DNA of 64,000 nucleotides from Nocardia uniformis NBRC 13702 (GCF_001613345.1 NZ_BDCE01000039.1:1-64000); one strand, 5' to 3'. Shown: positions 24,318 to 33,654, counted from the stretch's first letter. The notes: generated by a model not told the origin, from the letters alone. Made by a program: numbers and translations.

Positions 24318-25625
24318 ATGACCCACACCACCACCGGAGACGTGCTGTTGGAAATCGACGGTGTCGGCATGTCCTTCACCGCCGCCGACGGCGAACAACT
24401 CCACGTCCTCGACCACATCGACCTGACCCTGCGCGATGGTGAGATCGTCGCCCTGCTGGGCCGTTCCGGCTCCGGCAAATCCACCCTGCTGCGGCTGGTC
24501 GCCGGACTTATCGCACCCACCACCGGCCAGATCCGCTACCGCGGCACACCATTGCGCGCCACCAATCCCGGTGCGGCCATGGTGTTCCAATCCTTCGCGC
24601 TGATGCCGTGGCTGACGGTGCAGGACAATGTGGAACTCGGGCTGGCCGCCCGCGGCGTACCGCCGGTGCGGCGGCGCGAACTCGCCCTCGACGCCATCGA
24701 CCGCATCGGTCTGGACGGTTTCGAATCGGCGTATCCGAAGGAACTGTCCGGCGGTATGCGCCAGCGTGTCGGCTTCGCCCGCGCCCTGGTGCTGGAACCG
24801 GATCTGCTGCTGATGGACGAACCGTTCTCGGCCCTGGATGTCCTGACCGCGGAGAACCTTCGCACCGAATTGGTAAACCTGTGGGCCACAACCGATTTCC
24901 CGACCCGGTGTGTGTGTATCGTCACCCACAATATCGAGGAGGCCGTGCAACTGGCCGACCGTGTGGTGGTACTCGGCGCCAACCCCGGCCATATCCTCGC
25001 CGACGTGCCGGTGACACCGCCGCGCCCGCGCGACCGCCGCGCCCCCGGCTTCGCCGCCCTGGTCGATCACCTCTACGGTCTGCTCACCGGCCGCGCCGGC
25101 GAACCCGGTGCGGCACTGCCGGATCCGGGTACCCCGGTCACCACCCCGCTGCCCGACGCGAGTGTCGGTGGGCTGGCGGGTCTGGTCGAACTCGTGCACG
25201 GCAGCGGCGACCGCGTCGATCTGCCGGGGATCGCCGGCGAGCTGAACTTCGAACTCGACGATCTACTGCCCCTGGTGGACGCGGCCGCGCTGCTGGGTTT
25301 TCTGACCACCGAATCCGGTGATGTCCTCCTGACCGAGGTGGGCGCGCGCTTCGCCACCGCCGATATCCAGGACAGCAAGCGGATTTTCGCCACCCAGGCC
25401 CGCAAGCGCGCCCCGCTGGTGCGCACCATCTGCAGTGCGCTGGCGGGCAGTTCCGATCACAGCGCCCGCGCCGATTTCGTCGTGGATCTGCTGCGCCGTT
25501 CCTTCTCCCCGGCCGACGCACAGCAACAACTCGCCACAGCGATCGATTGGGGACGCTATGGCGAGCTGTATGACTACGACACCGATTCCGGCCGGATCGC
25601 CGCCGATCCGGCCGCCGGCTTGTGA
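24318..25625 (+). CDS. ABC transporter ATPase with AAA-associated C-terminal domain
   Basis: A 435-residue cytoplasmic ATPase. Walker A is LLGRSGSGKSTLLRL, Q-loop VFQSFALMPWL, signature LSGGMRQRVGFARAL, Walker B LLLMDEPFSALD and the H-loop in CIVTHNIEEA; this is the NitT/TauT type. After residue about 285 a helical AAA-associated C-terminal domain follows (GLAGLVELVHGSGDRVDLPGIAGEL to LRRSFSPADAQQQL), likely regulatory. It lies 13 bases after the permease gene and completes the M-box-mgtC-ABC operon. No periplasmic binding protein gene is adjacent. Confidence 0.9.
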   Translation: MTHTTTGDVLLEIDGVGMSFTAADGEQLHVLDHIDLTLRDGEIVALLGRSGSGKSTLLRLVAGLIAPTTGQIRYRGTPLRATNPGAAMVFQSFALMPWLTVQDNVELGLAARGVPPVRRRELALDAIDRIGLDGFESAYPKELSGGMRQRVGFARALVLEPDLLLMDEPFSALDVLTAENLRTELVNLWATTDFPTRCVCIVTHNIEEAVQLADRVVVLGANPGHILADVPVTPPRPRDRRAPGFAALVDHLYGLLTGRAGEPGAALPDPGTPVTTPLPDASVGGLAGLVELVHGSGDRVDLPGIAGELNFELDDLLPLVDAAALLGFLTTESGDVLLTEVGARFATADIQDSKRIFATQARKRAPLVRTICSALAGSSDHSARADFVVDLLRRSFSPADAQQQLATAIDWGRYGELYDYDTDSGRIAADPAAGL

Positions 25626-27200
25626 CTAGTGCGCCATGATCGGCTTCTCGGCACCCTCGGCCGGAGCGGGCGGTTTGGTGCGCGGCAGGAAGAACGCCGG
25701 AATCAGCGTCAACAGCAGCAGCACCAGCGCCACCACGAAGGTGTGCGCGAACGCCTGGGCCGCCTGATCCAAACCGGTCGAGATCGCCTCCGGCGGAATC
25801 GTGGCGGCCAACTCCGGACTGAACTGCGAGGCGATGGCGGGCCCGGCGAGCACCCGATTCGCCAGCAGATTGGTCAGCACCACCGAGATGACGGCGGTAC
25901 CGATGGATCCGGCGGTCTGGTTGATGATGTTCATCAGCGTCGATCCGCGCGCCACCTGCGCGTGGGTCAGCGTCTGAATGGCCGCGGTCATGGTCGGCAT
26001 CATGGTGCAGCCCATACCCAGACCGGTCACGAACAACGCGGTCAACAGGGCCGGGTAGGAGGTCTCGGCGGTGACCTGGGTCAGGAACGCCATACCCAGT
26101 GACAGCAGCCCGATACCGACCATGACGATCTTGCCGGGACCCATCCTGTCGACCAGGCGCCCGGCGATCGGCATGGTCAACATGGCACCGAGTCCCTGCG
26201 GCGCGATCAGCAGACCGGCCATCAGGGTCGATTCACCACGCACCTGCTGTAGGTAGCTCGGCAGCAGCAGACTCGACCCGAAGAACGCCATGGCGAACAG
26301 CGTCATGGTCAGCACCGCGTAGCGCAGCGACTTGTTCTGGAACAGGCGCAGATCGATGAGCGGATGGCGGGTGCGCATGGCGTGGAAGACGAACGCCACC
26401 ATCAGCGCCAAACCGATAATGCCGGGAATGAGCACCCGTTTGGCGGTGACGGTGCCCGCCTCCGGAATCGAGGACACCCCGAACAGGAACAGTGCCAGAC
26501 CCGGTGAGGCCAGCAGCATGCCGACGAAGTCGAACGACTCCGACGGTTCGGGCCGGTCGGCGGGGAAGATCACCCACGCCAGACTCAGCGCGACCATGCC
26601 GATGGGCAGGTTGATCAGGAAGATCCAGTGCCAGCTGAAGTCGTCGATCAGCCAGCCACCGAGGATCGGCCCCAGGATCGGGCCCAGCAGCATGGGCACA
26701 CCCAGCACCGCCATGACGCGGCCGATGCGCCGGGGCCCGGCGGCGTGGGTCATGATCGTCATGCCGAGCGGCATGAGCATGCCGCCACCGAGACCCTGGA
26801 TCACCCGGAACGCGATGAGCGACTCGATATTCCACGCGGTCGAACACAGCACCGAACCGAGGACGAAGAACACCAGCGCCGCCATGTAGAGGCGTTTGGT
26901 ACCGAACCTGTCGGCGGCCCACCCGGTCAGCGGGATGACGGTGGCCAGCGCGAGGGTATAGCCGGTCATCGTCCACGCGGCGATGGCGTAGGTGGTCTCG
27001 AACTCGGATTGGAATTTGGGGATGGCGACGGTGACGACGGTGATGTCGAGAATCGACATGATCGCGCCGAGTACGACGACGCCCGCGATCTTCAGGACCC
27101 GGGCGTCGAGTTTGCCATCGGCCGCATCGGCCGTATTGATATCCGGAGGTGGTGTCACCGCTTCAGCCTGCCAGGTCGAGAGCGGGAGAACCAGCGACAT
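25626..27200 (-). CDS. DHA2-family (EmrB/QacA) MFS multidrug exporter
   Basis: About 524 residues with 14 predicted helices. Family motifs are visible: LDITVVTVAIPKFQSEF (motif D1-like), LTGWAADRFGTKRLYM (motif A), RVIQGLGGGMLMPLGMTI (motif B) and VLGVPMLLGPILGPILGGWLID (motif C), which mark a proton-driven drug exporter. The tail is Pro/Ala-rich. The start is uncertain: ATG at 27200 gives a 14-residue extension over a GTG at 27158; more distant in-frame codons lie in a non-coding-looking region. It converges with the ABC ATPase gene, the two stops being adjacent. Confidence 0.87.
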   Translation of the reverse strand: MSLVLPLSTWQAEAVTPPPDINTADAADGKLDARVLKIAGVVVLGAIMSILDITVVTVAIPKFQSEFETTYAIAAWTMTGYTLALATVIPLTGWAADRFGTKRLYMAALVFFVLGSVLCSTAWNIESLIAFRVIQGLGGGMLMPLGMTIMTHAAGPRRIGRVMAVLGVPMLLGPILGPILGGWLIDDFSWHWIFLINLPIGMVALSLAWVIFPADRPEPSESFDFVGMLLASPGLALFLFGVSSIPEAGTVTAKRVLIPGIIGLALMVAFVFHAMRTRHPLIDLRLFQNKSLRYAVLTMTLFAMAFFGSSLLLPSYLQQVRGESTLMAGLLIAPQGLGAMLTMPIAGRLVDRMGPGKIVMVGIGLLSLGMAFLTQVTAETSYPALLTALFVTGLGMGCTMMPTMTAAIQTLTHAQVARGSTLMNIINQTAGSIGTAVISVVLTNLLANRVLAGPAIASQFSPELAATIPPEAISTGLDQAAQAFAHTFVVALVLLLLTLIPAFFLPRTKPPAPAEGAEKPIMAH

Positions 27201-27669
27201 TTCCGCGGTGAGCAGCCAGCACACCGGGCCGACCTCGCGTCTGCGCTGCGACACATCGGGACGTACGCCGATCGGCTCAACAGACCGACCAGTAGCTATA
27301 TTCTGGCGAGACAACCGCACATCGACTGATCGCCGCCGAGCCGTCGCCCGACCTCCCGTCGCACACCCCGTGCGCGGTCGGTCGCAGCGTCTTGCGCGCG
27401 CAAACCCCAGGGGCGCACCACAACTGGAGCGCTCGCACCCACGCGCGCCTCCCGCGTGCGCCGAAACCCGCACCACCGCAACCGGAGTCGACACCCTACC
27501 GGCATCCCGCTGCAACATTTTCGGCGCCGCGCACAAAAACCCCAGTGGGGCGGCCGTTACGGGGTCGAAGGTCAGGCAATTGTTCCCGTTCGGTCTTTTC
27601 ATCCGACAAGGGGCGACTCGCGGGTTACAGTGACCGGCAGAGGGACGCGGCAAGAGGAGCAGGTGTTAG

Positions 27670-28065
27670 GTGTCCATCGGGAAATTGGTGTCGTTCGATA
27701 GTTCTCGGGGGTTCGGATTCATTCGCCCCGAAGATGGCGGTCCAGATGTCTTCGTCCATGTCAATGACATCGGCCTGGACGAGGACGAGTTGCGGCAGGG
27801 ACGGGTATTCGAATTCGATGTGACCGAGGGTGACAGAGGGCCGAAGGCCATCAACCTGGCCCTCGCCGGCGCGGTCACCGCGCCGGTGCGGCACAAGACC
27901 AAGGAGCGTGATCGCCCGATGGGGCAGCTCACCGCCACCGAACATCGGCGACTGATCACCGAACTGCTGCTCGACGCCAGCCCGGCATTGACGGCCGGGG
28001 AGATCCTCACCATTCGCGACCGGCTGACCGCCTTCGCCGATGAACAGGGCTGGCTCGAGGGCTGA
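27670..28065 (+). CDS. cold-shock-domain protein with C-terminal extension
   Basis: A 131-residue protein starting at GTG with GAGGAGCAGG upstream. Residues 1-67 are a cold-shock OB fold: GKLVSFDSSRGFGFIRPEDGGPDVFVHVNDI carries the RNP1 (GFGFI) and RNP2 (VFVHV) RNA-binding motifs. The C-terminal 55 residues form a helical extension of unknown role (LTATEHRRLITELLLDAS). It probably binds single-stranded RNA or DNA in the cytoplasm. Longer cold-shock proteins of this form are common in actinobacteria. No partner gene is close; ligC follows after a 150-base gap. Confidence 0.88.
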   Translation: MSIGKLVSFDSSRGFGFIRPEDGGPDVFVHVNDIGLDEDELRQGRVFEFDVTEGDRGPKAINLALAGAVTAPVRHKTKERDRPMGQLTATEHRRLITELLLDASPALTAGEILTIRDRLTAFADEQGWLEG

Positions 28066-28216
28066 CCCGGCACGCGCATCGGAGCCGCATCACGAGCCGC
28101 ATCCTCCCGAAAAACTGACCGGTACGGTCGTACGATCTTTGGGGGTGCCGCCCCGACCGGTGATTTTTCGCCGGTCGCGGCGTCTACCTGGGTGAAGCCC
28201 TTCCGAAGGAGGTCGT

Positions 28217-29320
28217 GTGGAGCTGCCCGTGATGCCGCCGGTGAAACCGATGCTGGCCAAATCGGTATCGGCCATACCGCAAGAACCCGGACTGCTGTTC
28301 GAACCCAAATGGGACGGCTTCCGCTGCATCGTCTTCCGCGACGGTGCCGAGATCGAACTCGGATCGCGCAACGATCGCCCGCTGACCCGCTACTTCCCCG
28401 AACTGGTGGAACTGCTGGCCAAGGCCCTGCCCGACAAATGCGTGGTCGACGGTGAGATCGTGGTCGTCACCGACCAGGGCCTGGACTTCGACACGCTGCA
28501 GCAGCGACTGCATCCGGCGGCGTCGCGGGTGAACAAGTTGGCGGTGGAGACTCCGGCCAGTTTCGTCGGGTTCGATCTGCTGGCGTTGGGCGAACGCAAC
28601 CTCACCGACGAGCCGTTCGCCGAGCGGCGACGCCTGCTGGCGACGGCCCTCGACAACAGCCTCGACCGGGCGCACATTACGCCGATCACCGACGATCCGG
28701 CGGTGGCGGCCGACTGGTTCACCCGCTTCGAGGGCGCCGGGTTCGACGGTGTGATGGTGAAGGCCCAGGACCTGCCCTATCTGATGGACAAGCGGGTCAT
28801 GTTGAAGGTCAAGCACGAACGCACCGCGGACTGTGTGATCGCCGGATTCCGGTGGCACAAGGACGGTGCGGGTGTGGGGTCGCTGCTGCTGGGCCTGTTC
28901 GACGACGAGGGCAATCTGCATCATGTCGGCGTGGCCAGCAGTTTCACCGCCGCGCGCCGCCGCGAACTGGTGACCGAGCTGGCCCCGTTGCGGGTCGACG
29001 CCCTGGACAATCATCCGTGGCGATCGTGGGCCGACGCCGCCGCGCAAGCCAAGGCCGACGGCAAGATGCCCGGCGGGGTCAGCCGCTGGACCGGCGGCAA
29101 AGACCTGTCCTGGGAACCGCTGCGCCCGGAGCTGGTCGGCGAGGTGCGCTATGAGCATGTGATGGCCGGGCGATTGCGCCACGGTGGCCGCCTGGTGCGT
29201 TTCCGCGACGACCGCACCCCGCAGTCGTGCACCTACGCCCAGCTCGACGAGGTCGCACCCGCCGAACTGGCCGATATCTTCGCTGAGGCGAGAGCAACCA
29301 ACGCAAAGGGGAAATCGTGA
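28217..29320 (+). CDS. ligC: ATP-dependent DNA ligase, LigC type
   Basis: A 367-residue ligase. The adenylation motif is FEPKWDGFRC with Lys of KWDG as the AMP-accepting residue (about residue 34); further nucleotidyltransferase motifs are VVDGEIVVV, FVGFDLLALG and GFDGVMVKAQ, with LKVKHERTADCVIAG as motif V; the OB domain follows. The length matches mycobacterial LigC (about 360). It seals nicks in short-patch and end-joining repair with the primase-polymerase encoded next. It begins at GTG with GGAGG upstream. Confidence 0.9.
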   Translation: MELPVMPPVKPMLAKSVSAIPQEPGLLFEPKWDGFRCIVFRDGAEIELGSRNDRPLTRYFPELVELLAKALPDKCVVDGEIVVVTDQGLDFDTLQQRLHPAASRVNKLAVETPASFVGFDLLALGERNLTDEPFAERRRLLATALDNSLDRAHITPITDDPAVAADWFTRFEGAGFDGVMVKAQDLPYLMDKRVMLKVKHERTADCVIAGFRWHKDGAGVGSLLLGLFDDEGNLHHVGVASSFTAARRRELVTELAPLRVDALDNHPWRSWADAAAQAKADGKMPGGVSRWTGGKDLSWEPLRPELVGEVRYEHVMAGRLRHGGRLVRFRDDRTPQSCTYAQLDEVAPAELADIFAEARATNAKGKS

Positions 29321-29421
29321 GCGAACGCGGCGAACGCACCATGGACACAGCGCGCGTCGCGCACGACGACACAGCGCGCGTCGCGCACGTCGGAGCCGAG
29401 CGCGGCGAGGTGCGGTCGTGA
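29317..29421 (+). CDS. short coupled ORF between ligC and the polymerase gene
   Basis: A 34-codon frame starts at GTG inside the ligC stop (GTGA) and ends at a TGA overlapping the next gene's GTG start, so it bridges both genes without a gap. It encodes SERGERTMDTARVAH-like repeats from two copies of a 21-base unit. More likely it is a translational bridge or an inserted intergenic repeat than a functional protein. Confidence 0.4.
   Translation: MSERGERTMDTARVAHDDTARVAHVGAERGEVRS
29344..29388. repeat. two-copy 21-bp direct repeat
   Basis: A 21-base unit beginning GACACAGCGCGCGTC is present at 29344-29364 and again, identical, at 29368-29388 (period 24). It lies in the short bridge between ligC and the primase-polymerase gene. 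Confidence 0.85.
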
Positions 29422-30482
29422 GTGAGGTGGTCGAGATCGAGGCCGACGGGCACACCGTCACCATCTCCAACCCCGACAAGATCTACTTCACCAAACGCGG
29501 TGACACCAAACTGGATTTGGTGCGCTACTACCAGGCGGTCGCCGAACCGCTCCTGGGTGTCATTCGCGACCGGCCGCTGCTGTTGGAACGCTATCCCGAT
29601 GGGGCGAGCGGGAAGTCGTGGTTTCAGAAGCGGGTGCCCAAATCGGTGCCGGACTGGTTGCGGACCACGGTCGTCTCGACCCCCAACGGCACCACCAGCG
29701 ACGCCTTGGTCGCGGCCGATCTCGCGCACATTCTGTGGGCGGTCAACCTGGGCTGCCTAGGTTTTCACGTCTGGCCCACGCACGCGGGCGCGGAAGCGAA
29801 GAGCACGGCCCCGCCGGTGCACGACGCCGCCGGGACGGTCCTGCCACCGACCGGCATCACCGATGAACTGCGCATCGACCTCGACCCCTCCCCCGGTATC
29901 GGCTTCGACGATCTGCGCGCGGCCGCGATCTCGACCCATGAGCTGTGCGCCGAACTCGGTATCGACGTGCGCGTCAAAACCTCCGGGTCGCGCGGTCTGC
30001 ACCTGTACGCGCTACTGGAACCGAAATGGGACGGCTACCAGGTGCGCGCGGCCGCGGTGGCACTCGCGCGCGAACTCGAACGCCGCCACCCCGACCGCAT
30101 CACCGCGCAATGGTGGAAAGAGGAACGCGGCAGCCGCGTTTTCGTCGACTTCAACCAGAACGCCCCGCACAAAACGGTTTTCGGCGCATGGTGTGTGCGC
30201 CCGAAGGTCGGCGCGCAGGTCTCCACCCCGATCGCCTGGGATCAACTCGACGCCATCGTCCCCGACGAACTGACCATCGCCACCGTACCCGCCCGCGTCG
30301 CCGAATTCGGTGACCCGTGGGCCGATCGAATCCCGCAATCGATTGCGCCGCTGCTGGATATGTCGGATAGGGATATGGCCGCCGGGCTCATGGACGCGCC
30401 CTGGCCGCCGGTGTATCCGAAAATGCCCAACGAACCGCCGCGGGTGCAGCCGAGCAAGGCACGCAAGGCGGAGGAGAACTAG
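29418..30482 (+). CDS. LigD-like primase-polymerase (PolDom/PrimPol-C)
   Basis: A 354-residue stand-alone polymerase domain of the archaeo-eukaryotic primase type. Visible motifs: ISNPDKIYFTKRG at the start, RLLLERYPDGASGKSWFQKR-like phosphate-binding block, ELRIDLDPSPG with the metal-binding DxD, VKTSGSRGLHLYA and the late VFVDFNQNAPHKTVFGAW. Mycobacteria have the same pair (Rv3730c beside ligC, Rv3731). It adds nucleotides and fills gaps in repair. It starts at GTG 29418, overlapping the short coupled ORF; ligC is upstream on the same strand. Confidence 0.88.
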   Translation: MSEVVEIEADGHTVTISNPDKIYFTKRGDTKLDLVRYYQAVAEPLLGVIRDRPLLLERYPDGASGKSWFQKRVPKSVPDWLRTTVVSTPNGTTSDALVAADLAHILWAVNLGCLGFHVWPTHAGAEAKSTAPPVHDAAGTVLPPTGITDELRIDLDPSPGIGFDDLRAAAISTHELCAELGIDVRVKTSGSRGLHLYALLEPKWDGYQVRAAAVALARELERRHPDRITAQWWKEERGSRVFVDFNQNAPHKTVFGAWCVRPKVGAQVSTPIAWDQLDAIVPDELTIATVPARVAEFGDPWADRIPQSIAPLLDMSDRDMAAGLMDAPWPPVYPKMPNEPPRVQPSKARKAEEN

Positions 30483-30490
30483 TCCCGCGG

Positions 30491-30578
30491 ATTCAGGCGT
30501 TGATGGCCTTGTTCTGGCCGTTGCCGTGCGCGATGTCGATCTTGCGGGGCTTGGCCTTCTCCGCGACCGGAATGACCA
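30491..30578 (-). pseudogene. Hsp20 (small heat-shock protein) C-terminal remnant
   Basis: The minus strand reads LVIPVAEKAKPRKIDIAHG followed by NGQNKAINA and a stop. The IPVAEKAKPRKI stretch is the hallmark end of Hsp20/alpha-crystallin proteins of the Hsp16.3 type. Everything before it is missing, so only the last about 28 codons survive. It sits just past the polymerase gene stop. Confidence 0.7.
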
Positions 30579-30587
30579 GGACCGAGC

Positions 30588-30769
30588 CATTTCAGCGACA
30601 CCTTCCGCACCATGTTCGGATTGACCCCCCACCGGACTGTTGAGCAGTGGCACGCGCTTGATCATCGAGCGGTGACCGCATCGATTGCCCACCGTGGCTA
30701 TTGGAGACTTCCCACAAAGTCCGCCTCGCAGGTTGGTGCCGCGCCGCCATCTTCGCGCCGCACCCCGCA
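30588..30769 (+). pseudogene. AraC-family regulator C-terminal remnant
   Basis: The plus strand reads SHFSDTFRTMFGLTPHRT and continues open to a stop near 30790. The motif SHFSxTFRxxFGxTPxR is the second helix-turn-helix of AraC regulators. No upstream part exists; it abuts the Hsp20 remnant on the other strand. Together the two fill most of the 420-base gap before acpM; the remaining 110 bases hold the acpM promoter region and no other feature I can name. Confidence 0.55.
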
Positions 30770-30905
30770 TAGCTATGTTTGGCACCGGTAGCCGACGCAA
30801 ACCGATTGCGCCACAGCTAGTTCGAGTGGCCGACGGGTTTCCGCACCCGTACCGATCCGGACTGTCGACTACCGATGTTCCAGTCCAACGATAAAGAGGA
30901 GATTT

Positions 30906-31211
30906 GTGGCTACCACGCAGGAGGAGATCGTCGCCGGTATTGCCGAGATCGTCGAGGAGGTCACCGGTATCGAGCCCGAGTCGGTGACGATCGAGAAGGC
31001 ATTCGTCGACGACCTCGATATCGACTCGCTGTCACTGGTCGAGATCGCCGTACAGCTCGAAGACAAGTACGGCGTCAAGATTCCCGACGAGGACCTGGCG
31101 GGCCTGCGGACCGTCGGGGACGCGGTGTCCTATGTGCAGAAAATGGAGGCCGAGAACGCCGAGCTCGCCGCGGAGTTGAAGTCGAAGTTCGAACAGGGCC
31201 ACGGCGAGTGA
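30906..31211 (+). CDS. acpM: meromycolate-type acyl carrier protein
   Basis: A 101-residue acyl carrier protein with the phosphopantetheine Ser41 in [14 protein letters not shown] and a long acidic/helical tail ([15 protein letters not shown], then [10 protein letters not shown]) as in AcpM of mycobacteria and nocardiae, longer than ordinary ACPs (about 78). It carries growing chains for FAS-II, which makes mycolate precursors. GTG start at 30906 with AGAGGAG upstream. The next gene (kasB-like) starts inside its stop region (GTGA), so the two are coupled. Confidence 0.9.
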   Translation: MATTQEEIVAGIAEIVEEVTGIEPESVTIEKAFVDDLDIDSLSLVEIAVQLEDKYGVKIPDEDLAGLRTVGDAVSYVQKMEAENAELAAELKSKFEQGHGE

Positions 31212-32470
31212 CGGCCGCGACGTCCAATCCCTTCAGCGCGCGCGGCAACTTCCCCACCGTCGTGGTGACCGCCATGGCGGCCACCACGTCGATCGCCGGC
31301 GATATCGACGCGACCTGGAAGGGCCTGCTCGACGGCGAGAGCGGCATCGACACCCTCGAGGACGATTTCGTCACCGAGTACGACCTGCCGGTCCGTATCG
31401 GTGGTCATCTGAAGGTGTCACCGGATACCGCGCTCAGCCGCGTCGAGATTCGCCGCATGTCCTATGTGGAGCGGCTGGCGACCGTCCTCGGCCGTGCGGT
31501 GTGGCGCGACGCCGGCGCACCGGAGGTCGACCCGCTGCGGCTGGGTGTGGCCATCGGCACCGGACTCGGCGGCTCGGACGCGGTCATCGAATCCAATGAC
31601 ACCATGAAAACCCGGGGCTACCGCAAGATTTCGCCGCTGGCCGTGCAGATGATCATGCCGAACGGGCCCTCGGCGGTCGTGGGGTTGGAACTCGGCGCGA
31701 AAGCCGGGGTGGTCACGCCGGTCTCGGCGTGCTCATCGGGATCGGAGGCCATCGCCAACGCCTGGCGGATGATCGCCATGGGTGATGCGGATGTGGTGGT
31801 CACCGGCGGTGTCGAGGGCCGTATCGACTCACTGGCGATCGCCGCGTTCGCCATGATGCGGGCCGCGAGCACCCGCAACACCGAGCCACGGGCCGCCTCA
31901 CGACCGTTCGACGCCGACCGCGACGGGTTCGTCTTCGGTGAAGCGGGTGCGCTGATGGTCCTCGAGAGCGAGGAACACGCCAAGGCGCGTGGCGCCACCA
32001 TCGCTGCCCGGCTGCTGGGCGCGGGCATCACCTCCGACGGATTCCACCTGGTGGCACCGGATCCGGAGGGAACGGGGGCAGCGCGGGCAATGCGGCGCGC
32101 GATGGAGACTGCGGGACTCTCACCCGAGGACGTCACCCATATCAACGCTCACGCGACCGCCACCCCCATCGGCGATCTCGCCGAGGCCAAGGCGATCCAC
32201 CAGGCCGGACTGGGACACGCCTCGGTGTACGCGCCCAAGTCGGCGCTGGGCCATTCGATCGGCGCCGTCGGCGCGCTCGAATCGGTGCTGACGACACTCA
32301 GCATCCGCGACGGTGTCGTCCCCGCGACCCTGAATCTGGACTACCGGGACCCGCGGATCGATCTCGATGTCGTGACCGGTGAATCTCGCCGCCAGGACAT
32401 AGAGTTCGCGATCAACAACTCGTTCGGATTCGGCGGACACAATGTGGCGCTCGCGTTCGGCCGATACTGA
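31208..32470 (+). CDS. kasB: beta-ketoacyl-ACP synthase (KasA/KasB type)
   Basis: A 420-residue KAS I/II condensing enzyme. The catalytic Cys is Cys175 in [16 protein letters not shown]; the two His are in [13 protein letters not shown] and [14 protein letters not shown]; the end is [15 protein letters not shown]. It resembles KasA/KasB of mycolate bacteria, which elongate meromycolate chains on AcpM with malonyl-AcpM. KasA and KasB cannot be told apart safely here, since only one is present. GTG start overlaps the acpM stop by 4 bases. A FabH-like gene follows in the same direction. Confidence 0.88.
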   Translation: MTAATSNPFSARGNFPTVVVTAMAATTSIAGDIDATWKGLLDGESGIDTLEDDFVTEYDLPVRIGGHLKVSPDTALSRVEIRRMSYVERLATVLGRAVWRDAGAPEVDPLRLGVAIGTGLGGSDAVIESNDTMKTRGYRKISPLAVQMIMPNGPSAVVGLELGAKAGVVTPVSACSSGSEAIANAWRMIAMGDADVVVTGGVEGRIDSLAIAAFAMMRAASTRNTEPRAASRPFDADRDGFVFGEAGALMVLESEEHAKARGATIAARLLGAGITSDGFHLVAPDPEGTGAARAMRRAMETAGLSPEDVTHINAHATATPIGDLAEAKAIHQAGLGHASVYAPKSALGHSIGAVGALESVLTTLSIRDGVVPATLNLDYRDPRIDLDVVTGESRRQDIEFAINNSFGFGGHNVALAFGRY

Positions 32471-32610
32471 CGCTGTTGGCAGATCCCTCCAAAGTTGATC
32501 GGTCAAAGTCTACTGATTCGGCAATGACCTGGTGGGACCCGCACAAATAGTGTCCTGTCCGAACGTCTCGATCACTGCGGCCCCGGGCCGCGAATTGGAG
32601 GGAACACACC

Positions 32611-33654
32611 GTGCGGGTGCAGATCAGGTCGACGCCGCGGCCGGAGACGGCGTATGCGGCGATGTTGGGGCTCGGGGTATATCGACCGCGCCGAGTGGTT
32701 CCCAACGCCGAGATCGTCGATCGCATCGATTCCTCCGACGAATGGATTCGCACCCGTTCCGGTATCGCGGCCCGCCGGTGGGCCGAACCCGACGAAACCA
32801 TCGTGGCCATGAGTACCGCGGCCGCGCGCGACGCACTCGCCGCCGCCGGTGTCACCGCCGAGCAGGTGGACGCCGTGGTGCTGGCGACGTCCTCGCAGAT
32901 GGTGTTGGGGCCGTCGGCGGGCGCGGTGGTGGCGACCGAACTCGGTATGGCCGATACCGCCGCCTTCGACATCTCCGCCGGATGCGCGGGATTCTGCTAC
33001 GCACTCGCCAACGCGGCCGCTCTGGTGCGGTCGGGTGAGGCCCGCCATGTCCTGGTGATCGGGGTGGAACGACTGTCGGATCTCCTCGATCCCACCGACC
33101 GGACGTGCGCGTTCATCTTCGCCGACGGTGCGGGCGCGGCGGTGGTGGGACCGGCCGACACCGAGGGGATCGGCCCGGTCGCGTGGGGTTCGGATGGCAG
33201 CCAAACCGCGGCGATCAAACAGGACAAGGACTTTCAGCAGTACTTCACCGAGGTCGCCGCCGCCGAAGCGAGCGGCGGCACCACCGAACGCCCCTACATC
33301 CGCATGAACGGTGCGGCGGTATTCCGCTGGGCTGTCACCTTTCTGGAGAAGGCCTGCCGCGACGCCCTCGATCGCGCGGGCATCACCGCCGGCGACCTCG
33401 ATGCCTTCGTCCCCCATCAGGCCAACAGCCGCATCACCGACGCCCTGATTCGCGTGCTGGGCCTGCCCGACACCGCCGCCGTCGCCCGCGACATCATCGA
33501 AACCGGCAATACCAGCGCCGCCTCCATCCCCATGGCCATCGAACAACTGCTGCGTTCCGGGGACGCCGAACCCGGCGATACCGCACTGCTGCTCGGTTTC
33601 GGTGCCGGATTGGCCTACGCGGGCCAGGTGGTCCGTCTGCCCCGAATCGGCTGA
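32611..33654 (+). CDS. fabH: beta-ketoacyl-ACP synthase III (FabH-like)
   Basis: A 347-residue KAS III. The Cys-His-Asn triad is visible: Cys125 in ISAGCAGFCYALANA, His in VPHQANSRI and Asn in ETGNTSAASIP. FabH links FAS-I acyl-CoA primers to FAS-II by condensation with malonyl-ACP. It lies 140 bases after the KasB gene and could share its transcript, giving a compact acpM-kasB-fabH unit; mycobacteria keep these genes apart. It starts at a GTG with GGAGGGAACAC upstream. Confidence 0.87.
   Translation: MRVQIRSTPRPETAYAAMLGLGVYRPRRVVPNAEIVDRIDSSDEWIRTRSGIAARRWAEPDETIVAMSTAAARDALAAAGVTAEQVDAVVLATSSQMVLGPSAGAVVATELGMADTAAFDISAGCAGFCYALANAAALVRSGEARHVLVIGVERLSDLLDPTDRTCAFIFADGAGAAVVGPADTEGIGPVAWGSDGSQTAAIKQDKDFQQYFTEVAAAEASGGTTERPYIRMNGAAVFRWAVTFLEKACRDALDRAGITAGDLDAFVPHQANSRITDALIRVLGLPDTAAVARDIIETGNTSAASIPMAIEQLLRSGDAEPGDTALLLGFGAGLAYAGQVVRLPRIG

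Noticed and set aside
30875..31207. In-frame extension upstream of the KasB-like enzyme through acpM
   Set aside because: It is acpM read in another frame; the GTG at 31208 coupled to the acpM stop gives the normal Kas N-terminus.
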